DNA from: Bacillus tuaregi
Lineage (GTDB): Bacteria; Bacillota; Bacilli; Bacillales; Cytobacillaceae
Assembly (NCBI RefSeq): GCF_900104575.1
Contig: NZ_LT629731.1
Span: forward strand, 446,189-510,188
Reading direction: 5' to 3'
Length of the DNA: 64,000 nt
Both the position numbers and the translations under genes were made by a program. Below the pieces are notes generated by a model. The model was not told where the DNA came from. It was given only the letters and a program-made list of their open reading frames with translations, and did not search any database. This document shows positions 45,307 to 54,334 of the stretch, piece after piece (position 1 is the stretch's first letter; the number at the start of each line of letters is the position of its first letter).

Positions 45307-46455
45307 ATGAAAGTAATGACCATTTTTGGAACAAGACCTGAAGGAATAAAAATGGCTCCTCTTGTAAAAGCCTTAAAAAATGAAGCAGGAATACAGTGTG
45401 TATTTGTCAATACAGCTCAACACCGTGAGATGCTTGACCAAGTCCTTGACCTTTTTGAGCTTGTTCCTGATTATGATTTAGACTTAATGCAGGCTGGCCA
45501 ATCGGTAGAAACCTTAACTGGAACCATGTTAACCAAGCTATCGGGGATTATTGAAGAAGAAAAGCCGGATTTGGTGCTTGTCCATGGGGATACAACCACA
45601 ACCTTTATTGGGGCCTATTCAGCATTTTTGAAAAAAATCCCGATTGGTCATGTGGAAGCTGGGTTGCGAACAAACAATATATATTCTCCATTCCCTGAAG
45701 AAATGAATCGGCAGATGGTTAGCCGGATGACAAGCTTTCACTTTGCGCCAACGGAGAGAAATAGGAAACACTTATTAATGGAAAATATTAATGAACATAA
45801 AATTCATGTCGTTGGAAATACCGTCATTGATGCTTTATTGAATGTGGCCTCGAGACCCTATCAATTTGATGGTGAATTAAGCTCTATTTTTTCCAAAGAT
45901 AGGAAAACCATCCTGCTGACTACTCATAGACGGGAGAATTTTAACGAACTGCAAAATATCTATGAAGCCATTAATCAATTACTTGAGGAATATTCTGATA
46001 TACAGGTTGTATTTCCGATTCACAAAAACCCAGATATTCGAGAAAAAGTCTATGAAGCTTTTCAAAACAGTCATCGGGTTCATTTAATTGAGCCGCTAGA
46101 TTATGAAAGTTTCGTACATGTAATGAAACAATCCTATCTAGTTATCACCGATTCAGGTGGTATTCAAGAAGAAGCTCCATCCTTAGGTAAACCTGTTCTT
46201 GTTGCTAGACAGTCAACGGAACGGCCGGAGGGAGTTGAGTCTGGAACACTTAAGCTGGTAGGGACTTCGACAGAGAGAATATATAAGGAGTGCAGCAAGC
46301 TGATCATCGATCCAAGTGAATACAGTAAAATGGGGGAAATCTCAAATCCATTTGGGGATGGTAACACAGCTGAAAGAATTGTTGAAATCATAAAATCAGA
46401 ACTTACGAAACTACAGTCTGAGTATCATGTAACAGAGCAAGCAGCTCATGTTTAG
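45307..46455 (+). CDS. mnaA: UDP-N-acetylglucosamine 2-epimerase (non-hydrolysing)
   Basis: A 382-residue cytoplasmic enzyme interconverting UDP-GlcNAc and UDP-ManNAc. Family marks are IFGTRPEGIKMAPL at the N-terminus, HGDTTT, GHVEAGLRT, FPEEMNRQM, TTHRREN and DSGGIQEEAPSLGKPVL, including the active-site His and Glu residues. AAAGGGAGAG precedes the ATG. ManNAc is used in teichoic-acid linkage units and in secondary wall polymers that bind SLH proteins. Its place inside the exopolysaccharide operon suggests supply of ManNAc to that polymer, though a dual role is possible. Confidence 0.94.
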   Translation: MKVMTIFGTRPEGIKMAPLVKALKNEAGIQCVFVNTAQHREMLDQVLDLFELVPDYDLDLMQAGQSVETLTGTMLTKLSGIIEEEKPDLVLVHGDTTTTFIGAYSAFLKKIPIGHVEAGLRTNNIYSPFPEEMNRQMVSRMTSFHFAPTERNRKHLLMENINEHKIHVVGNTVIDALLNVASRPYQFDGELSSIFSKDRKTILLTTHRRENFNELQNIYEAINQLLEEYSDIQVVFPIHKNPDIREKVYEAFQNSHRVHLIEPLDYESFVHVMKQSYLVITDSGGIQEEAPSLGKPVLVARQSTERPEGVESGTLKLVGTSTERIYKECSKLIIDPSEYSKMGEISNPFGDGNTAERIVEIIKSELTKLQSEYHVTEQAAHV

Positions 46456-47560
46456 TGGTGAGGGTGTGAGAAAAGAATTGCCCTTTCTAATCCTATTTAT
46501 TGTTGTGAGTGCATTTTTCATTTTCTTATTTACGAATAAGGAGGATGTAATGGAACCTTTTGCTGCAGAGGGATTTATCAAAAAATGGTTACTAAATGAA
46601 AACCAAACCTTAGCCACCTATATAAAAGAATCGGAATCAGAGGATGAGGATTTAGTCAAAGGCCGGGAAACATTATCTGAAACATTAGGATTGTGGATGG
46701 AATATGTCTATCAAAAGGATGACAAAGAGCACTTTGAGGAAGCATATGGCATTTTAGATAATTATTTTCTTGAAGAGAATGGCTTTGTACATTGGAAATT
46801 AGCAGAAACCGGTAAGAGTGAGGTATCGACAAATGCCCTTGTCGACGATTTGCGAATCAGTCATGTTTTATTCCAGGCAAGTGAAAAGTGGCATGAGAAG
46901 AAGTATGAGGATGCTGCCATACGTATCGGTGAATATATTGCGAAATATAATCTTTATCAAAATGTATTAACTGATTTTTATGATAGAAAGTACGAATATG
47001 CGAGACCCATTATTACTTTATCTTACATTGAACCAGAAGCGATAAATGTTCTCGAAGATATGAATCTATTAAATGAAGGAACATACGAAAAGACAATGGG
47101 GATTTTAAAAGATGCCCCGAGTGATGGTCCTTTCTTTCCTAAGGCATACGATGTTAAGCAAAGAAAGTATATGTACGATAAAGATATAAATCTGATTGAT
47201 CAGTCGTTAGTTGCCTTATATCGTGCAAAAAGTGGTTATCCTACTAAGAAATATGCTTCTTTTATTAAAAAGGAATTTGCTAAGAATGGAGTCATTTTTG
47301 GGAAATATAATAGAATAACTGGAGAACCTTCTGTTGATTATGAATCTCCTGCCATTTACGGCTGGTTAATTCTATTTTGTGTTGAAATCGGGGAAAATGA
47401 ACTTGCCAAAGGGTTATTTAAGGAAATGGTCAAATTCCAATCAAAAGATTCGGATTATTATGGAGGATATTCTGTGTACTATGATGATACACATATTTTT
47501 GATAACCTCGTTCCGCTCTTAGCAGAAAGAAAATTGTATGATACAGGAATTTTAGAGTAG
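46448..47560 (+). CDS. YdaJ-like extracytoplasmic protein, possible glycan hydrolase
   Basis: A 370-residue protein with a membrane anchor at about 9-28 and an all-helical outer domain. Aromatic-rich repeats (ILDNYFLEENGFVHWKLAE, ALVDDLRISHVLFQASEKW, YSVYYDDTHIFDNLVPLLAE) suggest an alpha/alpha-barrel as in GH8 enzymes. The GH8 signature itself is not present. The annotated ATG overlaps mnaA by 8 bp and has no clear ribosome site; a GTG at 46466 or TTG at 46478 behind GGTGAGGG are alternatives. It holds the place of YdaJ in a ydaJ-L-M-like operon and parallels the GH8 gene of the other module. Confidence 0.65.
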   Translation: MFSGEGVRKELPFLILFIVVSAFFIFLFTNKEDVMEPFAAEGFIKKWLLNENQTLATYIKESESEDEDLVKGRETLSETLGLWMEYVYQKDDKEHFEEAYGILDNYFLEENGFVHWKLAETGKSEVSTNALVDDLRISHVLFQASEKWHEKKYEDAAIRIGEYIAKYNLYQNVLTDFYDRKYEYARPIITLSYIEPEAINVLEDMNLLNEGTYEKTMGILKDAPSDGPFFPKAYDVKQRKYMYDKDINLIDQSLVALYRAKSGYPTKKYASFIKKEFAKNGVIFGKYNRITGEPSVDYESPAIYGWLILFCVEIGENELAKGLFKEMVKFQSKDSDYYGGYSVYYDDTHIFDNLVPLLAERKLYDTGILE

Positions 47561-47606
47561 GATTTCGATCCTAGTGAGGTAGGTAGAGATGGCCTCACTG
47601 TCCCGC

Positions 47607-47642
47607 CAAAAGGCGAATAGCAGGAGCTATTCGCCTTTTGGT
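47607..47642. terminator. Bidirectional terminator between convergent genes
   Basis: A perfect 16-bp stem, CCAAAAGGCGAATAGC with GCTATTCGCCTTTTGG, around AGGA. It contains the stop codon of the acyltransferase at 47627. Confidence 0.8.
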
Positions 47643-48730
47643 GTTGAATGATAAAGATTGGTCATTGGGGTTACGAGTGCATTCTTTTTCTTAACGATAC
47701 CTCTATTAAGTAGCTGCACCAGTGGTTTTTCAATAAAAGAATGGACCAAACAGCCAATCACAAGCATTAATAATAATAGAACAATACTAGTTAACCAACC
47801 ACCTAGAGAATCATATATGGAAAGGTAGCTAAAAAGTTCTGTTAAAAAATCTAGTGCAAAGTTATGAGATAAGTAAATCGCAAAAGCTGCATTTCCTATA
47901 TAATTAAAAACCCTTGGGATTTTCATATCGATTTGCATATCTAATGACCCAAATCCGAGAATAATAAGCGCTGAAGCTAAGCCAGTTCCCGTATCAAAGC
48001 TAATCGGGATAAATTCATGAATCGAATTCAGCCATATGACTGGAAATCCTATGATACCAATCACAAGCATGAAAATAGAAAGTTTTATATTCACCTTAAA
48101 ATGGGTGATGATATAAGCACTGCAAAGGCCTGCTAAGAAGATTAAGTTATATTGATTAAAGAAAAAGCGCATTAAATAGTGATCGATATAAAGGTAGCCA
48201 TAGTAAAATGCGATGGTTAACAGTGCCCAGATGGCTATTATGATTCTTGATAGATTTACTTTTGGTAAGAATAAAAGTGAAAAAACGAAATAGAAAAATA
48301 CAGTATGGACTAATGACCAGGCAACAATAAGAATGGGTTCGATTTCTTTTGGGCTTTGAATTAGCAGAAATGAAGTGATTAGAGTATCCAAATTTGTTTC
48401 ATGTCCTACTCGTAAAGTAGGATAAAGGAATATAGCAATTAAATACAAGCAAGTTAATAGCCAGTAAAGCGGATAAATTCGGATGAATCGATTGATAAGG
48501 AAGATTTTTAACTGATGGCTTTGACCGAAATTTTTATGGTAGATGTAATACATCATAAAACCTGATAAGGCAAAGAAGTAATTTACGCCACCTGAAATTG
48601 GAATATATGAAAAACCAAATAGATTAAATTCATAGTAATCCATCATTGATTCTGATAAATGGAACATCATAACCATGAAGGGAACAAATGCCCGAGAAAA
48701 CTGTATCAATTCTAATTTTTTTCTTTTCAT
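47627..48730 (-). CDS. Acyltransferase-3 family membrane protein (intact paralogue)
   Basis: Start ATG at 48730, nine bases behind AGGAG. The 367-residue protein is roughly 75-80 percent identical by eye to the IS66-interrupted protein at 28267, including FSRAFVPFMVMMFHLSES, YFFALSGFMMYYIYHKNFGQ and RIYPLYWLLTC. It keeps the C-terminal tail (VQLLNRGIVKKKNALVTP and more). About ten transmembrane helices. It likely acylates the exopolysaccharide made by the convergent operon. A GTTC-8-GAAC palindrome and an adjacent TATAAT on the same strand mark its promoter region. If both modules use an acyltransferase, this copy may back up the truncated one. Confidence 0.9.
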   Translation of the reverse strand: MKRKKLELIQFSRAFVPFMVMMFHLSESMMDYYEFNLFGFSYIPISGGVNYFFALSGFMMYYIYHKNFGQSHQLKIFLINRFIRIYPLYWLLTCLYLIAIFLYPTLRVGHETNLDTLITSFLLIQSPKEIEPILIVAWSLVHTVFFYFVFSLLFLPKVNLSRIIIAIWALLTIAFYYGYLYIDHYLMRFFFNQYNLIFLAGLCSAYIITHFKVNIKLSIFMLVIGIIGFPVIWLNSIHEFIPISFDTGTGLASALIILGFGSLDMQIDMKIPRVFNYIGNAAFAIYLSHNFALDFLTELFSYLSIYDSLGGWLTSIVLLLLMLVIGCLVHSFIEKPLVQLLNRGIVKKKNALVTPMTNLYHSTPKGE

Positions 48731-48898
48731 ATGGTACATCTCCTAAAAAAGTCTAAGTGTTACAAAAGGGAATAGTTGGATAAGATACAGCATCTCCTTC
48801 TAAAATTAGTCTTAGTTAAAAACTAAATCATATGTTCCACCTTTAGTTTCTTATCGGGGAAGAATTAGTTAGCATCCCCTTGTTTGTAATAGCTTTTA

Positions 48899-48920
48899 GT
48901 TCGTTATAACGAACATTATA
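48899..48920 (-). promoter_or_regulatory. SinR-like palindrome touching the -10 box of the acyltransferase
   Basis: GTTCGTTATAACGAAC (48899-48914) is a perfect 16-bp palindrome. On the minus strand TATAAT (48915-48920) lies directly before it, so a bound protein would block transcription. It differs from the site at 42173 by one base in each half. Confidence 0.5.
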
Positions 48921-49231
48921 ATTAAAAAATGCAATAATTTCCCATTAGATTAAATTATATTAAAATCTTCAAATATTTCAATAGATACGACAAAATACCC
49001 CAATAAATAACAATATTCAAAAGACTATTTTGGATTTTTGTGTAACCGTCACAATCTAAGAATTAAAGGTCACCTGTTAACCATTTATTTAACATAAAAG
49101 TTAATAGTCCTATTATTGAATTTTTTATGTCTGTTACAGGTGAAAATTTTAAAAAAGTGAACTTTATCGTTTTAAAAATAGTGAAAATATACTATATTCT
49201 AAATTGATACTCATTCATTTGACCTATTTTT

Positions 49232-49420
49232 ACTTCATTCAGCAGAAGTCCTCCACTTCTACAAGTGGGGGATGAAAGCAAATGGTACTTCGATTCAGTG
49301 GAGGTTCAAACCCCGGCTGAATGAAGTTAAGCCTCCGGCGGATGTCTCGGATTTTTTTTAAGGTAGTTTATCGAGCGAGCTCAGGTAATCCGGACGCAAA
49401 TTCGACGGGCGAATTTGATT
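49232..49420. repeat. R2 repeat, copy 1 (IS200/IS605-end-like)
   Basis: It starts ACTTCATTCAGC, whose exact complement GCTGAATGAAGT recurs about 80 nt on, enclosing the hairpin CCTCCACTT-CTAC-AAGTGGGGG. It continues through TTTATCGAGC to the hairpin AAATTCG-ACGGG-CGAATTT. The CACTT/AAGTG hairpin and flanking folds recall IS200/IS605 right ends and their guide RNAs, but no transposase or TnpB gene is present. Confidence 0.75.
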
Positions 49421-49439
49421 AGATTCTTTTTATAAAGCA

Positions 49440-49620
49440 AGCTGTGTTAAAGCACAAGGCTGATTTTCAAGCAGGTTGATTGTAGTGGAAGGCACGCAGA
49501 CTCCTGCAAGAGAAGCGAAACAGACGAGACCCCGCAGACACGTAGTGTCGAGGAGGCTCGGCGGTCGCCTGCGGAAAGCGAAGTGCCTGGAACGAAAATC
49601 AACACTCATGTTTAAAAGAA
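49440..49620. repeat. R1 repeat, copy b
   Basis: Same structure as copy a, beginning GCTGTGTTAAAGCACA and ending near GTTTAAAAGAA. It lies 20 bp behind R2 copy 1 and ends 33 bp before the chemoreceptor gene, so it may supply or displace that gene's promoter. Confidence 0.85.
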
Positions 49621-49652
49621 AAATAAATGAATTAAATGGGAGGGGATTTTGA

Positions 49653-51395
49653 ATGAAGCTTAGTTCGTCCATAAAGGCAAAATTGATTGTCGTATCCGTT
49701 CTTATTTTAACGATCCCACTGGTAGTGCTTGGCTGGATTAGCTATCAGAAGAGTGCAGCTAGCTTAGATGAGCTAGGGAAAACCAATTTAAAAAACAGTG
49801 TCGAAATGACCATTGAGATGATGAATACTTTAAATGCCGAGGTAGAAAGTGGCTCCATCACATTAGAGGAAGCACAAAATCAAGTGAAAATCGCTATCCT
49901 CGGTGAAAAGCAGGAGGATGGCACAAGACCCATTAATCCTAACATTGATTTAGGGGAAAATGGTTATTTGTTTGTGCTGGATGCTGACGGTACAGAGCTG
50001 GCACATCCCAATGCAGAGGGGCAGAATATGTGGGAGGAAAAGGACCATAAAGGGGTGAAGTATGTCCAGGAAATTATTCAAGCTGGACATAATGGCGGGG
50101 AGTTTGTCTATTATGATTATCCATTACCCAATAACCCGGAGCAAATTGAAGCGAAAGTGACCTATTCTAAAACTGATGAGCATTGGGGCTGGGTGGTAAC
50201 GGCAGGGACCTATATGCAGGATTTCAATAAAAGTGCCAAAGGCATCATTACGTCCATTCTGATTGTGATGGGGATAACGCTAGTAGTCGGGATTGTCATT
50301 ATCTGGTACTTTGCCAATAGTATTTCGCGTCCTATTCAAAAGGTAGCGAAAAGGATGAATGAGCTGGCAGATGGAGATTTAACACAAGAGCCGATTGTCG
50401 TTCAAACAAAGGATGAAACGAGTGTACTTGCCAAATCGATGAATGAAATGCAAAACAAGCTGAAGGATATTCTCATAAGTATCTCGAAGGCCTCAAATGT
50501 GATGAGTACCCAAAGTGAGGCTTTGACACAGTCAGCCAATGAGGTGAGAGCAGGCTCTGAACAAATTGCCGTTACGATGCAGGAAATCGCGACAGGCTCG
50601 GAGACACAGGCCAATACCTCGAGTGAGTTAGCGACAGCGATGTCAATTTTTTCTGGCAAGGTCCAGGAAGCGGATGAGCAGAGTGAGCATATTCAAACAG
50701 CCTCCAATCAAGTACTGGATTTAACTAAAGAAGGTAGTCTGTTAATGGATGCTTCCACGAAGCAAATGATTAAAATTGACCACATCGTGAAGGATTCTGT
50801 TCAAAAGGTAAAGACTTTGGATATTCAGGCGCAGCAAATCTCAAAGCTCGTCGTTGTCATAAAGGATGTTGCAGATCAAACCAATCTTTTAGCCTTAAAT
50901 GCGGCCATTGAAGCAGCGAGAGCAGGAGAGCATGGAAAGGGCTTTGCCGTGGTGGCGGATGAGGTGCGTAAGCTAGCTGAGCAAACGGGGTCATCTGTTA
51001 AGGATATCACAGGCATTGTTGCCGATATTCAAAATGGCTTTAATCTGGTAACAGAGTCGCTTCAGGCTGGCTATGGTGAGGTGGAAAAAGGCACCACTCA
51101 AATTGATACAACGAATAAGACCTTTAACGTCATCAGTTCCTCTGTGACACAAATGGGTGATAGTATCCATACCATCGCGGCCAATCTTTCGGATATTGCC
51201 GCGACGAGTGAGGAAATGAGCAGTTCAATACAGGAAATTGCCGCGACAGCGGAAGAATCAGCAGCAGGCATAGAACAAACCTCTGCCTCCATTCAGGAAA
51301 CAACCAGCACGATGGAGGAAGTGACACGAAGCTCAAGAGATTTGTCAGAGCTGGCGGAGGAATTGGACCGAATGATACGGCGGTTTAAGCTGTAA
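49653..51395 (+). CDS. Methyl-accepting chemotaxis protein with Cache-type sensor
   Basis: A 580-residue chemoreceptor. A transmembrane helix at about 10-30 is followed by an extracellular single-Cache-like sensor at 35-200 ([31 protein letters not shown]) and a second helix at about 208-230. Then come HAMP ([19 protein letters not shown]) and the signalling domain with the invariant hairpin tip [19 protein letters not shown] near residue 415. GGGAGGGG precedes the ATG. It signals to CheA/CheW at the cell pole. No ligand is deducible. The only motility-related gene in the window apart from the pse genes. Confidence 0.94.
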   Translation: MKLSSSIKAKLIVVSVLILTIPLVVLGWISYQKSAASLDELGKTNLKNSVEMTIEMMNTLNAEVESGSITLEEAQNQVKIAILGEKQEDGTRPINPNIDLGENGYLFVLDADGTELAHPNAEGQNMWEEKDHKGVKYVQEIIQAGHNGGEFVYYDYPLPNNPEQIEAKVTYSKTDEHWGWVVTAGTYMQDFNKSAKGIITSILIVMGITLVVGIVIIWYFANSISRPIQKVAKRMNELADGDLTQEPIVVQTKDETSVLAKSMNEMQNKLKDILISISKASNVMSTQSEALTQSANEVRAGSEQIAVTMQEIATGSETQANTSSELATAMSIFSGKVQEADEQSEHIQTASNQVLDLTKEGSLLMDASTKQMIKIDHIVKDSVQKVKTLDIQAQQISKLVVVIKDVADQTNLLALNAAIEAARAGEHGKGFAVVADEVRKLAEQTGSSVKDITGIVADIQNGFNLVTESLQAGYGEVEKGTTQIDTTNKTFNVISSSVTQMGDSIHTIAANLSDIAATSEEMSSSIQEIAATAEESAAGIEQTSASIQETTSTMEEVTRSSRDLSELAEELDRMIRRFKL

Positions 51396-51440
51396 GGGCG
51401 TAGAGTTTTAGGATGGAAGATTCTCGCGCTTCTTTGAAAA

Positions 51441-51478
51441 AAGTGGGTAAGGTATATATAACCTTGCCCACTTTTTTT
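51441..51478. terminator. Bidirectional terminator between the chemoreceptor and FUSC genes
   Basis: AAGTGGGTAAGGT pairs with ACCTTGCCCACTT, followed by TTTTT on the plus strand and preceded by AAAA. Confidence 0.85.
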
Positions 51479-51482
51479 GTGC

Positions 51483-52529
51483 TTAAGTATGTGAGGCTTC
51501 ATGTACTCTTTCTTTATAGCTCATAAACTGCTCTACCAGCTGGTCTAAGCGGTCAATCTGATAGGCATAATGATAAATAGAAGAAGCAATTATCGTCAGC
51601 TGAATTTTATGCTGCTCCTGGTCATTTGCATAGACCTTTTCTAGAAAGGCCGTTGTTTCCTTCAGTCTGTCCTCTTCATGTCGGGCATCATCGAGCTTGA
51701 TTTTTCCGTCAAATTTTAGCAAATAAAGCTCATGATGCTTGATTAACAGCTCGAGGTGCTGATCAAATAAGCGGTCATCCTCTTCTGTCGGCTTGCTTTT
51801 GAAGTAAAAGGAATCAATCTCTTCAAGAACGATAAACCCCTGCTGAAGCGATTTATACATTTGCCTAAAAACAACAATTTCCCGTAAATCAGCGTGATGA
51901 AGCTTGGCCATTTTTTCCCGTTCTTCATCAAATATTCGATATTGTTCCTCTAGTTTGGATAGATCCTTTTCCAGCTGTCTCATTTGCTGCTGGAAGGATT
52001 TTTCGTTCATTTCATCAGAAATCGCCGTCCGCACTAGAATAGAAAGACTTTGAAAAACGCTGTTTACCTTCTCGATGTACATTTTCTTAAAATTGGGCGG
52101 TGCAATGAAAATATTCACGACCAAGGCAGAGGTCATCCCAATAAAGGTTAGTGCAAAGCGCTGGAGGGCAAATAGCAAATCCTCGTTTCCGGGAGCGCTC
52201 ATTATCGCAAGGACCGTGACTAATGTAAGCGAAATCGTATCCTCCATCTTAAGCTTAACCGTGATTCCGATGACAATCACCATGACAAGTCCAATGGAAA
52301 ACGGGTCATTTCCTAGAAAATATAAACCTAAGAGGGCGAATACAGCACCGAGTAAATTGGTTTCTACTTGGTCTGCCACCTGCTTCCAGGTCCGGTATAT
52401 CGACGGCTGAAGTGTGAAAATGGCAGCCATGCCGGCAAAGACGGCCGACTCTAGTTTGAATAAAGAACAAATATACAATGCTAATGTAACAGCAATTCCA
52501 GTTTTAATAACGCGTGGTCCAAGCTTCAC
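51483..52529 (-). CDS. Aromatic acid exporter / FUSC-family membrane protein
   Basis: A 348-residue protein. The N-terminal half (about 1-150) has four to six hydrophobic helices with KTGIAVTLALYICSLF, AIFTLQPSIYRTWKQVADQV and FIAPPNFKKMY. The cytoplasmic C-terminal half (160-348) is a charged coiled-coil-like helical domain. This is the layout of Bacillus aromatic-acid-exporter (ArAE/DUF939) proteins such as YqjA. The substrate is unknown. It is divergent from the SPFH gene across the 52-bp repeat array. Confidence 0.85.
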   Translation of the reverse strand: MKLGPRVIKTGIAVTLALYICSLFKLESAVFAGMAAIFTLQPSIYRTWKQVADQVETNLLGAVFALLGLYFLGNDPFSIGLVMVIVIGITVKLKMEDTISLTLVTVLAIMSAPGNEDLLFALQRFALTFIGMTSALVVNIFIAPPNFKKMYIEKVNSVFQSLSILVRTAISDEMNEKSFQQQMRQLEKDLSKLEEQYRIFDEEREKMAKLHHADLREIVVFRQMYKSLQQGFIVLEEIDSFYFKSKPTEEDDRLFDQHLELLIKHHELYLLKFDGKIKLDDARHEEDRLKETTAFLEKVYANDQEQHKIQLTIIASSIYHYAYQIDRLDQLVEQFMSYKERVHEASHT

Positions 52530-52640
52530 GACACTAATTTCTCCTTTTCTTCCAAGTCAAGGTAATTTTACCATTTTTGAAGGGGGTAGAGCATTGAATT
52601 ATGGAATAAAAGTAGACTGGTATTGGTTGATTTTTAGTAT

Positions 52641-53325
52641 AGAGGAGTAGGGGGCGGCTCTGACGGAAAGATAGGAAATCGGTAAAGGGAAGTCAGAGGT
52701 AGGGGTTAGCTCTGACAGAAAAGTAGGAAACCGGTAAAGGGGTGTCAGAAGTAAGGGTCGGCTCTGACGGAAAGATAGGAAATCGGTAAAGGGAAGTCAG
52801 AGGTAGGGGTTAGCTCTGACAGAAAAGTAGGAAACCGGTAAAGGGGTGTCAGAAGTAAGGGTCAGCTCTGACAGAAAAATAGGAAACCGGTAAAGGGGTG
52901 TCAGAAGTAGGGGGCGGCTCTGACAGAAAAGTAGAAAACTAGGCAAGGGAAGTCGGAGGTAGGGCTCAGCTCTGACAGAAAAATAGGAAATCAGCAAGGG
53001 CATGTCAGAGGTAGGGCTCAGCTCTGACAGAAAAGTAGGAAATCAACAAGGGCATGTCAGAGGTAGGGCTCAGCTCTGACAAAAAAGTAGGAAACCAACA
53101 AGGGCATGTCAGAGGTAGGGCTCAGCTCTGACAAAAAAGTAGGAAACCAGCAAGGGCATGTCAGAGGTAGGGGTCAGCTCTGACAGAAAAATAGGAAATC
53201 AGCAAGGGCATGTCAGAGGTAGGGCTCAGCTCTGACAGAAAAGTAGGAAATCAGCAAGGGCATGTCAGAGGTAGGGCTCAGTTCTGACAGACTTGTACGA
53301 ATTCGGTCTTGCTATGTCAGAGCAG
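52641..53325. repeat. Array of about 12-13 tandem 52-bp repeats
   Basis: The mark GTCAGA recurs at 52692, 52744, 52796, 52848, 52900, (GTCGGA) 52952, 53004, 53056, 53108, 53160, 53212, 53264 and 53316, always 52 bp apart; a half unit precedes the first. Each unit carries GTCAGAG and CTCTGAC as a 7-bp stem around about 11 nt, then a spacer (AGAAAAGTAGGAAATCAGCA). The first four units alternate in two versions (a 104-bp higher period); from 53004 on they are nearly identical. The period is not a multiple of 3 and no frame is supported. Confidence 0.93.
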
Positions 53326-53453
53326 AACCATACCACCCAATCAACCGTCCTCAAACCTCATCCTATCCACATTAGGCACCCTATTTCTTCACAAAACAAT
53401 ATCGATATGATATCATATTAGTATCAAAGGTATATCACAAGGAGTGACAAATT

Positions 53454-54320
53454 ATGAAGGAAAAAGAAATGTTAAGGTGGAATGGGTTTGTCGGCTTGTT
53501 GTTCGTTATTGTATTGGCTGTTGGCATTGTGTTTTCAGTTAGATCGTTTGTGGTAGCTTCAAATCCTGTTGCATTTGTTTTAGCAATTGTTCTTTTTTTA
53601 GTGTTTCTTGTGGTTCTTACCGGCTTTACAATTATTCAGCCGAATCAATCGAAGGTATTTACCTTGTTTGGGAATTATTTAGGCGTAATAAAAAAAGAAG
53701 GCTTTTGGTTCACGGTTCCTTTGACCTCTCGCAGAACGGTTTCACTAAGAGTGATTAACTTTAATAGTGATAAGCTAAAGGTCAATGATCTCGAAGGGAA
53801 TCCGATTGAAATTGCTGCGGTTGTGGTTTATAAGGTGTTTGATTCAGCGAAAGCGGTTTTTGATGTGGAGGATTATAAGGAGTTTGTTCATACACAAAGT
53901 GAGACAGGGCTTCGCCATATTGCCAGCCAGTATCCATACGATAATTTTAACAATGACTATGAAATATCCCTTCGTCAGCACTCTGATGAGGTAGGGGATG
54001 TTCTAACACAGGACCTCCAAAAAAGATTGCAGGTTGCCGGTGTTGAAATCATCGAGGCGAGAATTATGCACTTGGCTTATTCAAGTGAGATTGCTCATTC
54101 GATGCTGCAAAGACAGCAGGCAAGAGCCGTACTGGCAGCAAGAAAAGTGATTGTGGACGGGGCCGTATCGATGGTAAAATCAGCAATAGAGCAGCTTAGC
54201 CAGGAGCAGATTGTCGAGCTGGATGAAGAGAAAAAGGCGCAAATGGTCAATAATTTGATGGTGGCGTTAGTATCTGAAAAAGGAAATCAGCCGATTATTA
54301 ATACAGGGTCAATATATTAA
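53454..54320 (+). CDS. SPFH/band-7 domain membrane protein
   Basis: A 288-residue protein with two N-terminal hydrophobic helices (about 10-35 and 40-62) and an SPFH domain at about 62-230 (FTIIQPNQSKVFTLFGNYLG, FWFTVPLTSRRTVSLRV, DLEGNPIEIAAVVVYKV). An Ala/Gln-rich helix follows (QRQQARAVLAARKVIVDGAV). Bacterial SPFH proteins form membrane microdomain scaffolds or protease regulators. AAGGAGTG precedes the ATG. The stop is followed after 14 nt by a tiny ribbon-helix-helix gene, a pairing that recurs in Bacillus genomes as far as I recall. Confidence 0.9.
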   Translation: MKEKEMLRWNGFVGLLFVIVLAVGIVFSVRSFVVASNPVAFVLAIVLFLVFLVVLTGFTIIQPNQSKVFTLFGNYLGVIKKEGFWFTVPLTSRRTVSLRVINFNSDKLKVNDLEGNPIEIAAVVVYKVFDSAKAVFDVEDYKEFVHTQSETGLRHIASQYPYDNFNNDYEISLRQHSDEVGDVLTQDLQKRLQVAGVEIIEARIMHLAYSSEIAHSMLQRQQARAVLAARKVIVDGAVSMVKSAIEQLSQEQIVELDEEKKAQMVNNLMVALVSEKGNQPIINTGSIY

Positions 54321-54334
54321 GGTTGTGAGTAGTT

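Noticed and set aside
49232-49420. Riboswitch reading of GCCTCCGGCGG and neighbouring hairpins
   Set aside because: The block recurs in all R2 copies in front of unrelated genes and lacks the conserved core of a known riboswitch such as c-di-GMP-I.
52797-53003. 68-codon minus-strand frame across the 52-bp repeats
   Set aside because: The period is not a multiple of three, there is no ribosome site, and the translation is merely repeated noise.
52641-53325. CRISPR array
   Set aside because: All 52 bp of the unit repeat, with no variable spacers, and there is no cas gene nearby.
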